Counted from the stretch's first letter, positions 1 through 7,207 are shown. The stretch is 19,929 bases of DNA from Oscillospiraceae bacterium (GCA_017415945.1 JAFQDR010000130.1:1-19929); one strand, 5' to 3'. Numbers and translations are program-made. The notes: a model not told the origin generated them from the letters alone.

Positions 1-138
1 CTGAATAACGGTGATCTTCATGCTGTTGTCGATCTCCATGTTCATGCCTTCCATATAGCCACAGTAGTAGCACATTTCAACGGGATATCTGCGGTGGTTA
101 TCGGTAACCATATCCGCGCCGCACTTGGGACACTTCAT
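1..138 (-). CDS. small zinc-ribbon protein, C-terminus cut by window edge
   Basis: The first 46 codons are visible and the rest lies beyond the left edge. The protein opens MKCPKCGADM, and a second CYYCGY motif follows around residues 28-33. This gives two CxxC knuckles, as in a small zinc ribbon. The start is fixed by a strong AAGGAGG site a few bases upstream of the ATG at 138. A promoter with 17-bp spacing (minus strand, 199-227) precedes it, so it is probably transcribed independently of the zinc-ribbon gene at 356-658. No specific function can be assigned; a metal-binding structural or nucleic-acid-binding role is only a guess. Confidence 0.75.
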   Translation of the reverse strand, partial: MKCPKCGADMVTDNHRRYPVEMCYYCGYMEGMNMEIDNSMKITVIQ

Positions 139-198
139 AATGGGTTCCTCCTTGAGTTCTTTTCTTTATCCGGTAATTATGCACATAGGGTTGCTTTG

Positions 199-227
199 AT
201 TCTAACAAAGTGTCGGGATTTTGTAAA
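199..227 (-). promoter_or_regulatory. sigma-A-type promoter for the left-edge zinc-ribbon gene
   Basis: On the minus strand there is TTTACA (227-222), a 17-base spacer and TAGAAT (204-199). This is followed by about 60 bases of leader to the ATG at 138. The match to the vegetative consensus is good, but it was found by eye only. Confidence 0.6.
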
Positions 228-294
228 GCTGCAAAATTGACAAGTTCTCCCTTAAAAACTTATGCAATCTTTCAGAAACGTGCCATTTTTGAAA

Positions 295-318
295 ATATTA
301 CGGGATTTTCCGTAATAT
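295..318 (-). terminator. hairpin terminator after the CD1247-like gene
   Basis: A 9-bp perfect stem (ATATTACGG against CCGTAATAT) encloses a 6-base loop. On the minus strand it is followed by TTTTC. It lies 37 bases beyond the stop codon at 356, so it probably ends the transcript of the zinc-ribbon gene. The U-tract is short, hence moderate confidence. Confidence 0.5.
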
Positions 319-355
319 CGGTGCAAATCTCCCTGTCTGCTTTCGGTTATGTATC

Positions 356-658
356 TCAAATTTCCAAGGGGCTGCCGCACTTGGGGCAGGAGAGCTCCGC
401 GGTCTCATCCTCCAGCAGCCAACCCTCCACCTCCATCACGCAGCCGCAATGCTCGCAGGTAACGATATAGGTGGTGTCGTCTGCATCTTCATCCTCGCCG
501 TCACCGCCCAAGGTATCCAGCAGGGTCTCCAGCTGCACATTGAGGGTGTCCACCTCGTCCATCAGATCGGTGATGGTGTCCAGCATGGCAGCCACAGCGG
601 AAGCGGTATCGCCGCCCTCCAGCAGAGAGCGGATAGCATCAATGGTATCTCTGTTCAT
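356..658 (-). CDS. CD1247-like protein with C-terminal zinc ribbon
   Basis: This is a 100-residue acidic protein. The N-terminal half (about 1-55) is a predicted helical segment opening MNRDTIDAIRSLLEGG. A very acidic linker follows (GGDGEDEDADD, about residues 51-61). The C-terminus is a zinc ribbon with CEHCGC near residue 69 and CPKCG near residue 92. This layout and the position next to efp resemble clostridial proteins annotated as CD1247 N-terminal domain-containing, recalled from memory. An ATG 60 bases upstream is in frame, but the ATG at 658 is preferred because GAGGAAG lies just upstream. The gene is separated from efp by a terminator and a palindromic repeat, so it is probably not co-transcribed. 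Its biochemical role is unknown; binding of a nucleic acid or protein partner is possible. Confidence 0.75.
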   Translation of the reverse strand: MNRDTIDAIRSLLEGGDTASAVAAMLDTITDLMDEVDTLNVQLETLLDTLGGDGEDEDADDTTYIVTCEHCGCVMEVEGWLLEDETAELSCPKCGSPLEI

Positions 659-710
659 GTCTTCCTCACAAATTCCGTATTTCTTACCATGTAACAATAG
701 TCCACAGCAC

Positions 711-832
711 TTTGTCATCCTGATTGGAGCGCAGCGGAAAGAAGGATCTCAACGCTTAGGACGGCGTAAATGCCTTTTTCCATTTTTCAGGCAAAGCCCT
801 TGAGATCCTTCGCTATCGCTCAGGATGACAAA
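711..832. repeat. intergenic imperfect inverted repeat, GTCATCCTGA type
   Basis: The left arm (711-752) begins TTTGTCATCCTGA and ends GGATCTCAA. The right arm (800-832) is its imperfect reverse complement, beginning TTGAGATCC and ending CAGGATGACAAA. About 47 bases lie between the arms. The arms contain the GTCATCCTGAGCG...GAAGGATCT motif, which recurs in intergenic regions of many bacterial genomes (recalled). The left arm carries a small insertion relative to the right. No coding potential is seen. Confidence 0.75.
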
Positions 833-846
833 CATTATCCTACAAC

Positions 847-872
847 AAAAGCCCACCCGTGGGTGAGCTTTT
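847..872 (-). terminator. rho-independent terminator of efp
   Basis: On the minus strand AAAAGCTCACC pairs with GGTGGGCTTTT around a CACG loop, an 11-bp stem with one G-U pair. It starts about 20 bases after the efp stop codon and is followed by a T-rich TTTTGTTG run. This closes the efp transcript before the repeat and the zinc-ribbon gene. Confidence 0.75.
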
Positions 873-891
873 GAATATTTCGTAATTTGAA

Positions 892-1458
892 TTACTTTGC
901 GCGTTCCAGGTAGGAGCCGTCGCGAGTGTCGATACGGATCATTTCGCCGACTTCGATGAACAGAGGAACCTTTACTTCTGCGCCGGTTTCCAGAGTTGCG
1001 GGCTTGGTAGCGTTGGTAGCGGTGTTGCCTGCAAAGCCGGGGTCGGTGTCGGTAACTTCCAGAACAACGAAGGTGGGGGGATCAACCTGGAAAACCTTGC
1101 CCTTGTAGGAGTGGATCAGGCATTCCATGTTTTCCTTCACGAACTTGAAGTTGTCGCCCAGGTCGGAGGGAGCGATGGGGATCTGGTCATAGGTTTCGGG
1201 ATCCATGAAGTAGTACAGGTCGCCGTCGAAGTACAGGTATTCCATGGTCTTGCGTTCAATGGTAGCTACTTCGAACTTTTCGGTGGGGTTGAAGGAAGTT
1301 TCGGTCACACCACCGGTGATGACGTTCTTCATCTTGGTACGGACGAAAGCAGCGCCCTTGCCGGGCTTAACGTGCTGGAATTCGATGACCTGCATAACCT
1401 TGCCGTCGTATTCGAAGGTAACGCCGTTTCTGATATCGCCTGCGGTAATAGTTGCCAT
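892..1458 (-). CDS. efp: translation elongation factor P
   Basis: EF-P binds between the ribosomal P and E sites and relieves stalling at consecutive prolines. The 188-residue product is close to the usual 185. The N-terminal KOW-like domain opens [12 protein letters not shown], and the loop [10 protein letters not shown] (31-40) carries the conserved Lys34, the residue modified post-translationally in many species. The C-terminal OB-type part includes [10 protein letters not shown] at the extreme end. No modification enzyme is visible in this window. The start at 1458 is chosen over one five codons upstream because GGAGG sits 8 bases before it and MATI is the family's usual start. The gene has its own promoter (1515-1543) just after pepP and a terminator at 847-872. 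A pepP-efp arrangement is common in Firmicutes. Confidence 0.97.
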   Translation of the reverse strand: MATITAGDIRNGVTFEYDGKVMQVIEFQHVKPGKGAAFVRTKMKNVITGGVTETSFNPTEKFEVATIERKTMEYLYFDGDLYYFMDPETYDQIPIAPSDLGDNFKFVKENMECLIHSYKGKVFQVDPPTFVVLEVTDTDPGFAGNTATNATKPATLETGAEVKVPLFIEVGEMIRIDTRDGSYLERAK

Positions 1459-1514
1459 AATAATAGCCTCCAAACATTTTTATATGAAAATGAAATCACA
1501 AAATTATTCGCTTT

Positions 1515-1543
1515 ATTTTACATGAAATTCCCGCTCATTGCAA
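1515..1543 (-). promoter_or_regulatory. promoter of efp
   Basis: On the minus strand TTGCAA (1543-1538), a 17-base spacer and TAAAAT (1520-1515) precede the efp start by about 57 bases. The -35 box begins immediately after the pepP stop codon. efp can therefore be expressed separately from pepP. Confidence 0.6.
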
Positions 1544-1549
1544 GGGGTT

Positions 1550-2620
1550 TTACACAATAATCAGTTCCTTCGGTGATTTTGTCAAAATTTCCACACCGTC
1601 GGCACGGAAAATCGCGGTATCTTCAATGCGAACGCCGAACTTGCCGGGCAGATAGATGCCGGGCTCGGCGGAGCACACGCAGCCCTCGGGCATGGGTGCA
1701 TTGCCCTTGGGGGATGCATAGGGAGCCTCATGGATCTCCAGACCCAAGCTGTGGCCGTAGCCGTGGCCGAAGTAATCGCCGTAGTCCGCAGCCTCGATCA
1801 CATCACGGGCAGCCTTGTCCACATCCTTGCCCAAGACCCCTGCCTTGGAGGCAGCCAGCCCTGCCAGCTGTGCCTGCAGAACAACATCATAAACCTTGCG
1901 CATTTCCTCGGTAGCGTGACCGACGGCAATGGTACGGGTCATATCGGAGCAGTAGCCTCTGTACAGACAGCCGAAGTCCATGGTCACGAAGTCACCCTCT
2001 TGGATGACATTTTCCGTGGGCACGCCATGGGGCATGGAGGAACGGTGGCCTGCAACAACGATGGGATCAAAGCTCACCTGATCGGCACCGCGGAGCATCA
2101 TCTGGTACACCAGCTCCGCCGCCACACGACGTTCGGTCATGCCGGGCTTGATGAAGGTGAGGATATAGGCAAAGGCCTCGTCGGTGATCTCCTGAGCCTT
2201 ACGCATGAGCCGCAGCTCGTCCTCATTCTTTACCGCCCGCAGCTCATCGATCATAGCCTGACAGCCGATCATCTTGATGCCCAGCAGCGCCTCGTAAGCG
2301 GTATAATCCTCATAGTTCAGACGGCTGGACTCCCCGCCCAGACGGGATACGCCCTGCTCCGCCAGAACCGCCTTGATCATATCGTTCATGGGGTGCTCCG
2401 CGGTATGCTGCAGCACATGGAATCGGCCGGCGGCAAATTCCTCCGCAGCCTCGATATAACGGGAGTCGGTGATGAACCAGGCATCCTTGGGGGTGACGAT
2501 GACTGCCCCGGAGGTGCTGTGGAAGCCCGTTGCGAAGTGACGGTTGTAGCTGTCGATGAGCAGAACGGCATCCAGCCCTTCCGCTGCAATTCGGTTTTTC
2601 AGTCTTTCCAGATTGCTCAT
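1550..2620 (-). CDS. pepP: Xaa-Pro aminopeptidase (M24 family)
   Basis: The product is predicted to remove N-terminal residues that precede proline, in the cytoplasm. It has 356 residues, typical of the short Firmicutes form. The N-terminal creatinase-like domain (about 1-130) is followed by the pita-bread metallopeptidase fold. The dinuclear metal ligands are all visible: Asp215 (TMDFG), Asp226 (CSDMTRT), His290 (GHGYGHSLG), Glu319 (SAEPGIY) and Glu333 (RIEDT). The substrate histidine is probably His198 (MPHG). The start at 2620 (MSNLERLK) is preferred over an in-frame ATG ten codons upstream, because AAAGGA lies 8 bases before it. A small hairpin directly precedes this ribosome binding site. 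The gene lies 267 bases downstream of yqeG, across paired palindromic repeats, so co-transcription with the two-component operon is uncertain. Confidence 0.95.
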   Translation of the reverse strand: MSNLERLKNRIAAEGLDAVLLIDSYNRHFATGFHSTSGAVIVTPKDAWFITDSRYIEAAEEFAAGRFHVLQHTAEHPMNDMIKAVLAEQGVSRLGGESSRLNYEDYTAYEALLGIKMIGCQAMIDELRAVKNEDELRLMRKAQEITDEAFAYILTFIKPGMTERRVAAELVYQMMLRGADQVSFDPIVVAGHRSSMPHGVPTENVIQEGDFVTMDFGCLYRGYCSDMTRTIAVGHATEEMRKVYDVVLQAQLAGLAASKAGVLGKDVDKAARDVIEAADYGDYFGHGYGHSLGLEIHEAPYASPKGNAPMPEGCVCSAEPGIYLPGKFGVRIEDTAIFRADGVEILTKSPKELIIV

Positions 2621-2636
2621 AGTATTTATCCTTTCA

Positions 2637-2656
2637 GTTTCCGCATTCACGGAAAC
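2637..2656 (-). promoter_or_regulatory. hairpin just upstream of the pepP ribosome binding site
   Basis: GTTTCCG (minus strand 2656-2650) pairs perfectly with CGGAAAC (2643-2637) around a 6-base loop. The stem ends two bases before the AAAGGA site of pepP. It could limit or protect the leader. It is too weak and too far from a U-tract in the pepP direction to be called a terminator. Confidence 0.4.
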
Positions 2657-2716
2657 AGTTTTTTCAGTTCATTGCAGCAGCCAATCATAACTGCCACACT
2701 CAAAACCCTCCTCTGC

Positions 2717-2831
2717 GTAGGGAGCGTCGTCCCCGACGCTCCGCCACCACCGCAGTGAGGCGCAGTACAGTTTTATATTCACAGGCAATTAGCCAACTGC
2801 ATCACGGAGCGTCGAGGACGACGCTCCCTAC
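2717..2831. repeat. inverted pair of GTAGGG hairpin repeats
   Basis: Two copies of a 27-base hairpin element face each other: 2717-2743 (plus) and 2805-2831 (minus), 61 bases apart. Each starts GTAGGG. Each folds into a perfect 9-bp stem, GGAGCGTCG against CGACGCTCC, with a 4-base loop (TCCC, or TCCT in the minus copy). A GCAGT motif follows the hairpin in both copies (2752-2756 plus; 2800-2796 minus). The pair can also fold into one long hairpin. It occupies most of the 267-base yqeG-pepP gap. Confidence 0.85.
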
Positions 2832-2851
2832 AAATACAATTTTTCAATCCC

Positions 2852-2875
2852 AAATCCAATCAGTAAATTGGATTT
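2852..2875. repeat. short inverted repeat AAATCCAAT / ATTGGATTT
   Basis: A 9-bp perfect palindrome with a 6-base loop, about 12 bases beyond the yqeG stop codon. A nearly identical palindrome occurs at 12105-12130. It could act as a weak transcription end for yqeG, but no U-tract follows. Confidence 0.6.
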
Positions 2876-2887
2876 GACATCAATGAT

Positions 2888-3382
2888 TCATTTTCCCATC
2901 AGGCGGAAGGGGAACTCTGCCCAGTAGCGCAGGGTGTGCAAGGGATTGTGCAGCAAAATAGGCTTGACCACAATGGTATACAGCCCGCCCAAAGCACCGC
3001 ACAGCACATCGGTATAGATCTGGTCCCCGATGATGGCGGTCTCGGCGGGGGTATAGCCCTTGCCCGCCAGCACCTGCCGCAGCATTCCCTGACGGGGCTT
3101 CTTGGCAAGCTTCACATACTCCAGCCCCAGCTGCTCGGCAAAGTACATAGGGCGATCCCCCTTATTATTGGAGAAAATAAAGGGTTCGATCCCACCTGCC
3201 TGCAGCGTAAGGATCCACTGCTTCAGCTCCTCGGTGGCCTCGTCTACGATATAGGGGGACAGGGTGTTATCCAGATCCATCAGCAGCAGCTTGATCCCCT
3301 GCTCCCGCAGAAATTCGGGGGTGATCTCGTAAATATCCTCTGCCGACCGCTTGGGGATCGGCAATTTATTTTTTAAGCTCAT
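2888..3382 (-). CDS. yqeG: YqeG-family HAD (class IIIA) phosphatase
   Basis: This is a cytoplasmic haloacid-dehalogenase-fold phosphatase of 164 residues, the usual length for YqeG. All HAD motifs are visible: motif I MDLDNT (nucleophile Asp36, acid/base Asp38), motif II FSNN (Ser71), motif III lysine in AKKPRQG (Lys94/95) and motif IV IIGDQIYTD (Asp120, Asp125). The physiological substrate of YqeG is not established. The ATG at 3382 overlaps the stop of the histidine kinase gene by 4 bases (ATGA) and has GGAGG 8 bases upstream. It is therefore very likely translated by coupling as the third gene of the two-component operon. In Bacillus, yqeG sits with the ribosome-assembly GTPase yqeH, so this neighbourhood differs. 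Confidence 0.93.
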   Translation of the reverse strand: MSLKNKLPIPKRSAEDIYEITPEFLREQGIKLLLMDLDNTLSPYIVDEATEELKQWILTLQAGGIEPFIFSNNKGDRPMYFAEQLGLEYVKLAKKPRQGMLRQVLAGKGYTPAETAIIGDQIYTDVLCGALGGLYTIVVKPILLHNPLHTLRYWAEFPFRLMGK

Positions 3383-4830
3383 GCAGAGCCTCCTTCTTCA
3401 GCAATGGGAAATGTGACGGTAAACACCGTGCCTTGAGGGGCATTGGGTGCCACTTGGATCTCTCCGCCGTTTAGTATAACAGCATCTTTCACAATTGACA
3501 ATCCCAGACCGCTGCCCCCTGCCTCACGGCTGCGTGCTTTATCCACACGGTAGAAGCGGGAGAAGATGTTGGGCACGTCGGATGCGGGGATGCCGATGCC
3601 CGTGTCCGCCACAGACAGCACGGCCTTGCCGCCCTCACGCAGCACGGAGACCTCCACACTGCCTTGAGGCACATTGTATTTGATGGCGTTTTCCACCAGA
3701 TTGAATACAATTTGGTACAGGTCGTCTCCGTCGGCCATAATGGGTGCCCCGTCCTCCGCATGGAAGTGCAGGCTGACCTCCCGATGCCTTGCCAAAGGCT
3801 CCAGCATGGGAATGGCACGGGCGGTGAGCTCTGCCAGATCCACGCGGCTGCGGTTGGGCTCCACACCGCCGTCCATACGGCTCAGGTCCAGCAGCTTTTC
3901 CGTCATCAGCTGCAGCCGCTCGGCGCAGGCACCGATGTCATCCACGAATTCCACGGTGGTCTCACGGTCAATGCCCTCGTTTTGCAGGATGCTGTCAGCC
4001 AGCAGACGAATGGAGGCCAGCGGAGTTTTCAGCTCATGGGAAGCATCGGACACAAAGCGTCGGCGCATCTGTTCATTTTGCCGCAGGGTCTCGGTCATAG
4101 CGTTGAACTCATGGGTCAGCTCCGCGATCTCGTCGCTGCCCCGAGGCTCGATGTAGCCGTCGTAATTACCCTCCTGCACCACCTTCACCGCTCCCGCAAG
4201 GTCACGGATGCGGACGGTCAGGGTATGGGCCAGCAGCATACTCAGCAGCACAGCCAGAACCCCCACCGCTCCCGACAGAAAGGCCAGTCGGTTGCGGATG
4301 CCCAAAATCATGTCCGCCTGCTCCGTATCCTCCTCTATGAGGTACACGCTGCCGATGATATTTTTATTGACCATAACAGGCGCGCACACCTGACTGGTGA
4401 AGCTGTCGATGTCATAGTCCGACAGGAACACCAGCTTCCCCGCAAACACACGGCCCATTTCGGAAAAGCTGGCGGTCAGATTGGTGCCTACGGACTCTCC
4501 CCAGCTGTCATATACCACGATGCGGCTTTCATTGGTCACAAGGATGTGGTTGTCCTCCGTCACGTTCAGCAGCTCAATGACCCCCGACACGTTATCGGGC
4601 GTCAGCACATCCAGCCCCGACAGGGCCGAGGACACCACGGAGGCGGTGGAGCGCATGGAGCGTTCCTTGTCCGCCTGCACCACATCCCGCATGGCGATGA
4701 CGGGATAGGTGTTGATGATGACCAGCAGCAGCAAAATGAAGCCGCCCAAAATCATCATGAGCTGCCGCCGCACAGACCCACCGGGGTAGTACCGTTCCCA
4801 CAATCGGGTCAGCTTGCTCTTAATCTGCAA
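3379..4830 (-). CDS. membrane sensor histidine kinase (WalK/PhoR-like)
   Basis: The 483-residue kinase has the standard layout. Membrane segment 1 is at about 24-46, an extracellular sensor domain at about 48-182, membrane segment 2 at about 184-206, and HAMP at about 207-258. HisKA follows, with phospho-acceptor His265 in SDASHELKTP. The ATPase domain has an N-box NLVENAIKYN (Asn381), G1 DTGIGIP (409-415), an F-box FYRVD and G2 GSGLGLSI. The start is a TTG at 4830; a stop codon lies 9 bases upstream in this frame, and the next ATG is inside membrane segment 1. The TTG lies within the last codons of the response regulator gene (11-base overlap), which indicates translational coupling. The sensed signal cannot be read from sequence. 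The adjacent carboxypeptidase suggests a cell-envelope cue, by inference. Confidence 0.93.
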   Translation of the reverse strand: MQIKSKLTRLWERYYPGGSVRRQLMMILGGFILLLLVIINTYPVIAMRDVVQADKERSMRSTASVVSSALSGLDVLTPDNVSGVIELLNVTEDNHILVTNESRIVVYDSWGESVGTNLTASFSEMGRVFAGKLVFLSDYDIDSFTSQVCAPVMVNKNIIGSVYLIEEDTEQADMILGIRNRLAFLSGAVGVLAVLLSMLLAHTLTVRIRDLAGAVKVVQEGNYDGYIEPRGSDEIAELTHEFNAMTETLRQNEQMRRRFVSDASHELKTPLASIRLLADSILQNEGIDRETTVEFVDDIGACAERLQLMTEKLLDLSRMDGGVEPNRSRVDLAELTARAIPMLEPLARHREVSLHFHAEDGAPIMADGDDLYQIVFNLVENAIKYNVPQGSVEVSVLREGGKAVLSVADTGIGIPASDVPNIFSRFYRVDKARSREAGGSGLGLSIVKDAVILNGGEIQVAPNAPQGTVFTVTFPIAEEGGSA

Positions 4831-5515
4831 AATAATAGCCTACCCCCCATTTGGTGAGAATGTACGCGGGACTTGCGGGATTGGGCTCCAGCTTTTCACG
4901 CAGTCTGCGGATGTGCACATCCACCGTGCGGATATCCCCTTGATAGTCATAGCCCCATACCAGATCCAGCAGATTTTCACGGCTGAATACCTTCCCGGGC
5001 TTTTTCATAAAGAACTCGATAAGGTCATATTCCTTCATGGTCAGCTCCACAGGCAGCCCCTTCTTAAAGGCCTGCCGCTTTTCCGTATCCAGAGAGATAT
5101 CCCCCTTGGTCAGCAGAGCGGCTTCCGCCGCCGCATCCTTCTGCATGGCAGCGGTGGCGTTGCTGCGGCGCAGGAGGGCACGGACACGGGCCTTCAGCTC
5201 CAGAATATTGAAGGGCTTGGTGATGTAGTCGTCCGCCCCGCTCTCGAAGCCCAGCAGCTTATCCGCATCCTCGCTCTTGGCGGTGAGCATAATGATGGGC
5301 ACCATGGAGAACATACGGATCTGCTGGCAGGCACCCAGCCCGTCCAGCTTGGGCATCATCAGATCCAGAATGATCAGGTCATAGCTTTCCGACGCGGCCA
5401 TTTCCACCGCCGCAGCCCCATCGTAGCAGGTGTCTACGGTATAGCCTTCGTTTTCCAGATTAAATTTGATCCCCTTCACCAGGGTTTTTTCATCATCAAC
5501 AACCAGAATTTTCAT
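4820..5515 (-). CDS. OmpR/PhoB-family response regulator (WalR-like)
   Basis: A 231-residue DNA-binding response regulator. The receiver domain (about 1-118) has the acidic pair Asp7/Asp8, phospho-acceptor Asp51 (LDLMMPKLDG), Thr78 and Lys100 (ITKPF). The winged-helix domain (about 130-231) contains the recognition-helix region GDIRTVDVHIRRLREKLE and ends WGVGYYFAD, resembling WalR/YycF and PhoP. The start at 5515 is chosen because AAAGGAG lies 6 bases upstream and MKILVVDDE is a canonical opening; a longer in-frame reading has no such support. It is the first gene of an operon with the histidine kinase and yqeG. It is divergent from the carboxypeptidase gene, with 188 bases between the starts. 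Direct control of that gene is plausible but not shown. Confidence 0.95.
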   Translation of the reverse strand: MKILVVDDEKTLVKGIKFNLENEGYTVDTCYDGAAAVEMAASESYDLIILDLMMPKLDGLGACQQIRMFSMVPIIMLTAKSEDADKLLGFESGADDYITKPFNILELKARVRALLRRSNATAAMQKDAAAEAALLTKGDISLDTEKRQAFKKGLPVELTMKEYDLIEFFMKKPGKVFSRENLLDLVWGYDYQGDIRTVDVHIRRLREKLEPNPASPAYILTKWGVGYYFAD

Positions 5516-5597
5516 AGACCGCTCCTTTGTTTTCTTCGCCTGCTGCCTCCACATTGCCGCCCCTACATTTGACAGGCGGAGGCTTTGTCGATTTGGG

Positions 5598-5626
5598 TTG
5601 ATTTTGCTCGGTTCAGCCTTTATAAT
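5598..5626 (+). promoter_or_regulatory. promoter of the D,D-carboxypeptidase gene
   Basis: TTGATT (5598-5603), a 17-base spacer and a perfect TATAAT (5621-5626) lie about 78 bases before the start codon at 5704. This is one of the best promoter matches in the window. No clear WalR- or PhoP-type direct repeat was seen between it and the gene. Confidence 0.7.
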
Positions 5627-5703
5627 AGAATAGATATAGTATCCGACTTGGAATACCACATAAATCAGTAATTGTATTTTAACATATTATTTCGGAGTTG
5701 AAC

Positions 5704-7203
5704 ATGAAAAAATATAAGTTTCTTTCCCTGCTGCTGACATTTGTTTTGCTGGCAGGCATTCTCAGTCCCTCTGCCTATGCCATCGAGGATGTGCCCGACC
5801 TGAAATCCGCCGCCATTTATCTGGCTGACTCGGAAACGGGCTTCGTGTACTACGAACGGCAGTCGGAGCTGCGGATGTACCCTGCGTCTCTGACCAAGAT
5901 GATGACCGCTCTGCTGACCGTAGAGGCCATTGAGCGGGGTGAGCTGGATCTTGAGGACAAGGTCACCGCACAGCCGGGCTTTGATTTTGACATGGTAGAG
6001 GGCGGCAGCTCCGCCAACATCGTGGAGGGTGAAATCCTCACCGTCAAGGATCTGCTGTACTGCACTCTGCTGGCCTCCGCAAACGAAGCCACCAACATCA
6101 TCGCCGCCCATCTGTACGGCACCGTGCAGGGCTTTGTCACCAAGATGAATGAGCGCGCTTTGGAGCTGGGCTGCACGGGCACCAACTTTATGAACCCCCA
6201 CGGTCTGCCCGATGACAACCACTACACCACCGCAAAGGATATGTTCCTGATCGCACAGGAGGCATTGAAGCACGAGCTGTTTGCCACCGCCTGCGATGCC
6301 ATCGAATATACCGTAGAGGCAACAAACAAAAGCGGTCCCCGCGGTCTGACCAACACCAACGGTCTGATCACCTCCGCTTCCGAATACAAGGGCTATTACT
6401 ACGAGCCCGCCATCGGCATCAAGACCGGTACCACAGAGGCTGCGGGCTTCTGTCTGGCATCCTCCGCAAAGGCACGCCAGATCCACCCCATCTGCATCGT
6501 CCTCGGCGGTATAATGACGGAATATGTCAACGGTCAGCTGGATCACTCCAACTACACCGACTCCATCAAGCTGTATGACTGGGTATTCTCCAACTACGCC
6601 CGTGTGGAGCTGGTGGAGGGGGAATCCCTGCTGCTGGATGTGCCCGTTAAGCTGGGCACCAACGCCGACACCATTTCTCTCCGTGCGGAAAATTCCGTCA
6701 CAGGTGTTCTTCCCGTGGACGCGGATCTGAGTCTGGTGGAGCAGAACATCACCGTGTTCTCCAAGGAGGATGACCTTGCGGTCAAGGCGCCCTTCGACGA
6801 AGGCACCGTGCTGGGTGAGGTCAGCGTAGTATATAACGGCGTGGAGTACGGCAAGACCAATCTGGTAGCCAACCGCTCCGTTGACCTGAGCTATGTGGCT
6901 GCGATTTTTGACAGCCTGCTGAACGTTCTGACCAATCCTGTGGTCATGGTCATCCTGCTGCTTGCGGTCTTGGCTCTGATTGCCTACGCCGTCATTGCGG
7001 CCCGCATCTCCATGGCACGGCAGCGTCGCCTCAGAGAGGAAGCGGAGGAGCATCTGCGGAAGCAGAAGCTGGAGGAGCAGGCCAAGCGGGAAAAGATGCT
7101 GGAAAACGCCAGACATCAGTCCTATTTCTCCATCAGCACCCCCCGCAAAGCCGACGAGGGCTATAAGACTGTGGATTATTTCGACGAGATGTTCCCCGAC
7201 TGA
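5704..7203 (+). CDS. D-alanyl-D-alanine carboxypeptidase (peptidase S11), membrane-anchored
   Basis: A PBP5/DacF-type enzyme that removes the terminal D-Ala of peptidoglycan stem peptides outside the membrane. It has 499 residues. A signal peptide ends near SAYA (residue 26). Active-site motifs are SLTK (Ser62-Lys65), SAN (125-127) and KTG (240-242, in GIKTGTTEAAG). A PBP5-C-like beta domain follows (about 290-390). Unlike the classical amphipathic C-terminal anchor, it ends with a real membrane segment (about 411-433) and a charged, coiled-coil-prone tail of about 65 residues (RQRRLREEAEEHLRKQ onward) predicted to be cytoplasmic. The ATG at 5704 is chosen over a TTG two codons upstream because CGGAG is better spaced. 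It has its own promoter and is divergent from the two-component operon. No terminator is obvious directly after it. Confidence 0.95.
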   Translation: MKKYKFLSLLLTFVLLAGILSPSAYAIEDVPDLKSAAIYLADSETGFVYYERQSELRMYPASLTKMMTALLTVEAIERGELDLEDKVTAQPGFDFDMVEGGSSANIVEGEILTVKDLLYCTLLASANEATNIIAAHLYGTVQGFVTKMNERALELGCTGTNFMNPHGLPDDNHYTTAKDMFLIAQEALKHELFATACDAIEYTVEATNKSGPRGLTNTNGLITSASEYKGYYYEPAIGIKTGTTEAAGFCLASSAKARQIHPICIVLGGIMTEYVNGQLDHSNYTDSIKLYDWVFSNYARVELVEGESLLLDVPVKLGTNADTISLRAENSVTGVLPVDADLSLVEQNITVFSKEDDLAVKAPFDEGTVLGEVSVVYNGVEYGKTNLVANRSVDLSYVAAIFDSLLNVLTNPVVMVILLLAVLALIAYAVIAARISMARQRRLREEAEEHLRKQKLEEQAKREKMLENARHQSYFSISTPRKADEGYKTVDYFDEMFPD

Positions 7204-7207
7204 CGGC

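Noticed and set aside
5553..5566. GTAGGGGCGGCAAT on the minus strand in the regulator-carboxypeptidase gap
   Set aside because: It has the head of the GTAGGG hairpin family but no closing arm, so it may be a decayed copy or chance. It was not counted as a member.
5580..5680. Minus-strand promoter for the two-component operon
   Set aside because: Several TATTAT/TACTAT boxes exist, but none has a convincing -35 box at 16-18 bases, so no position could be supported.
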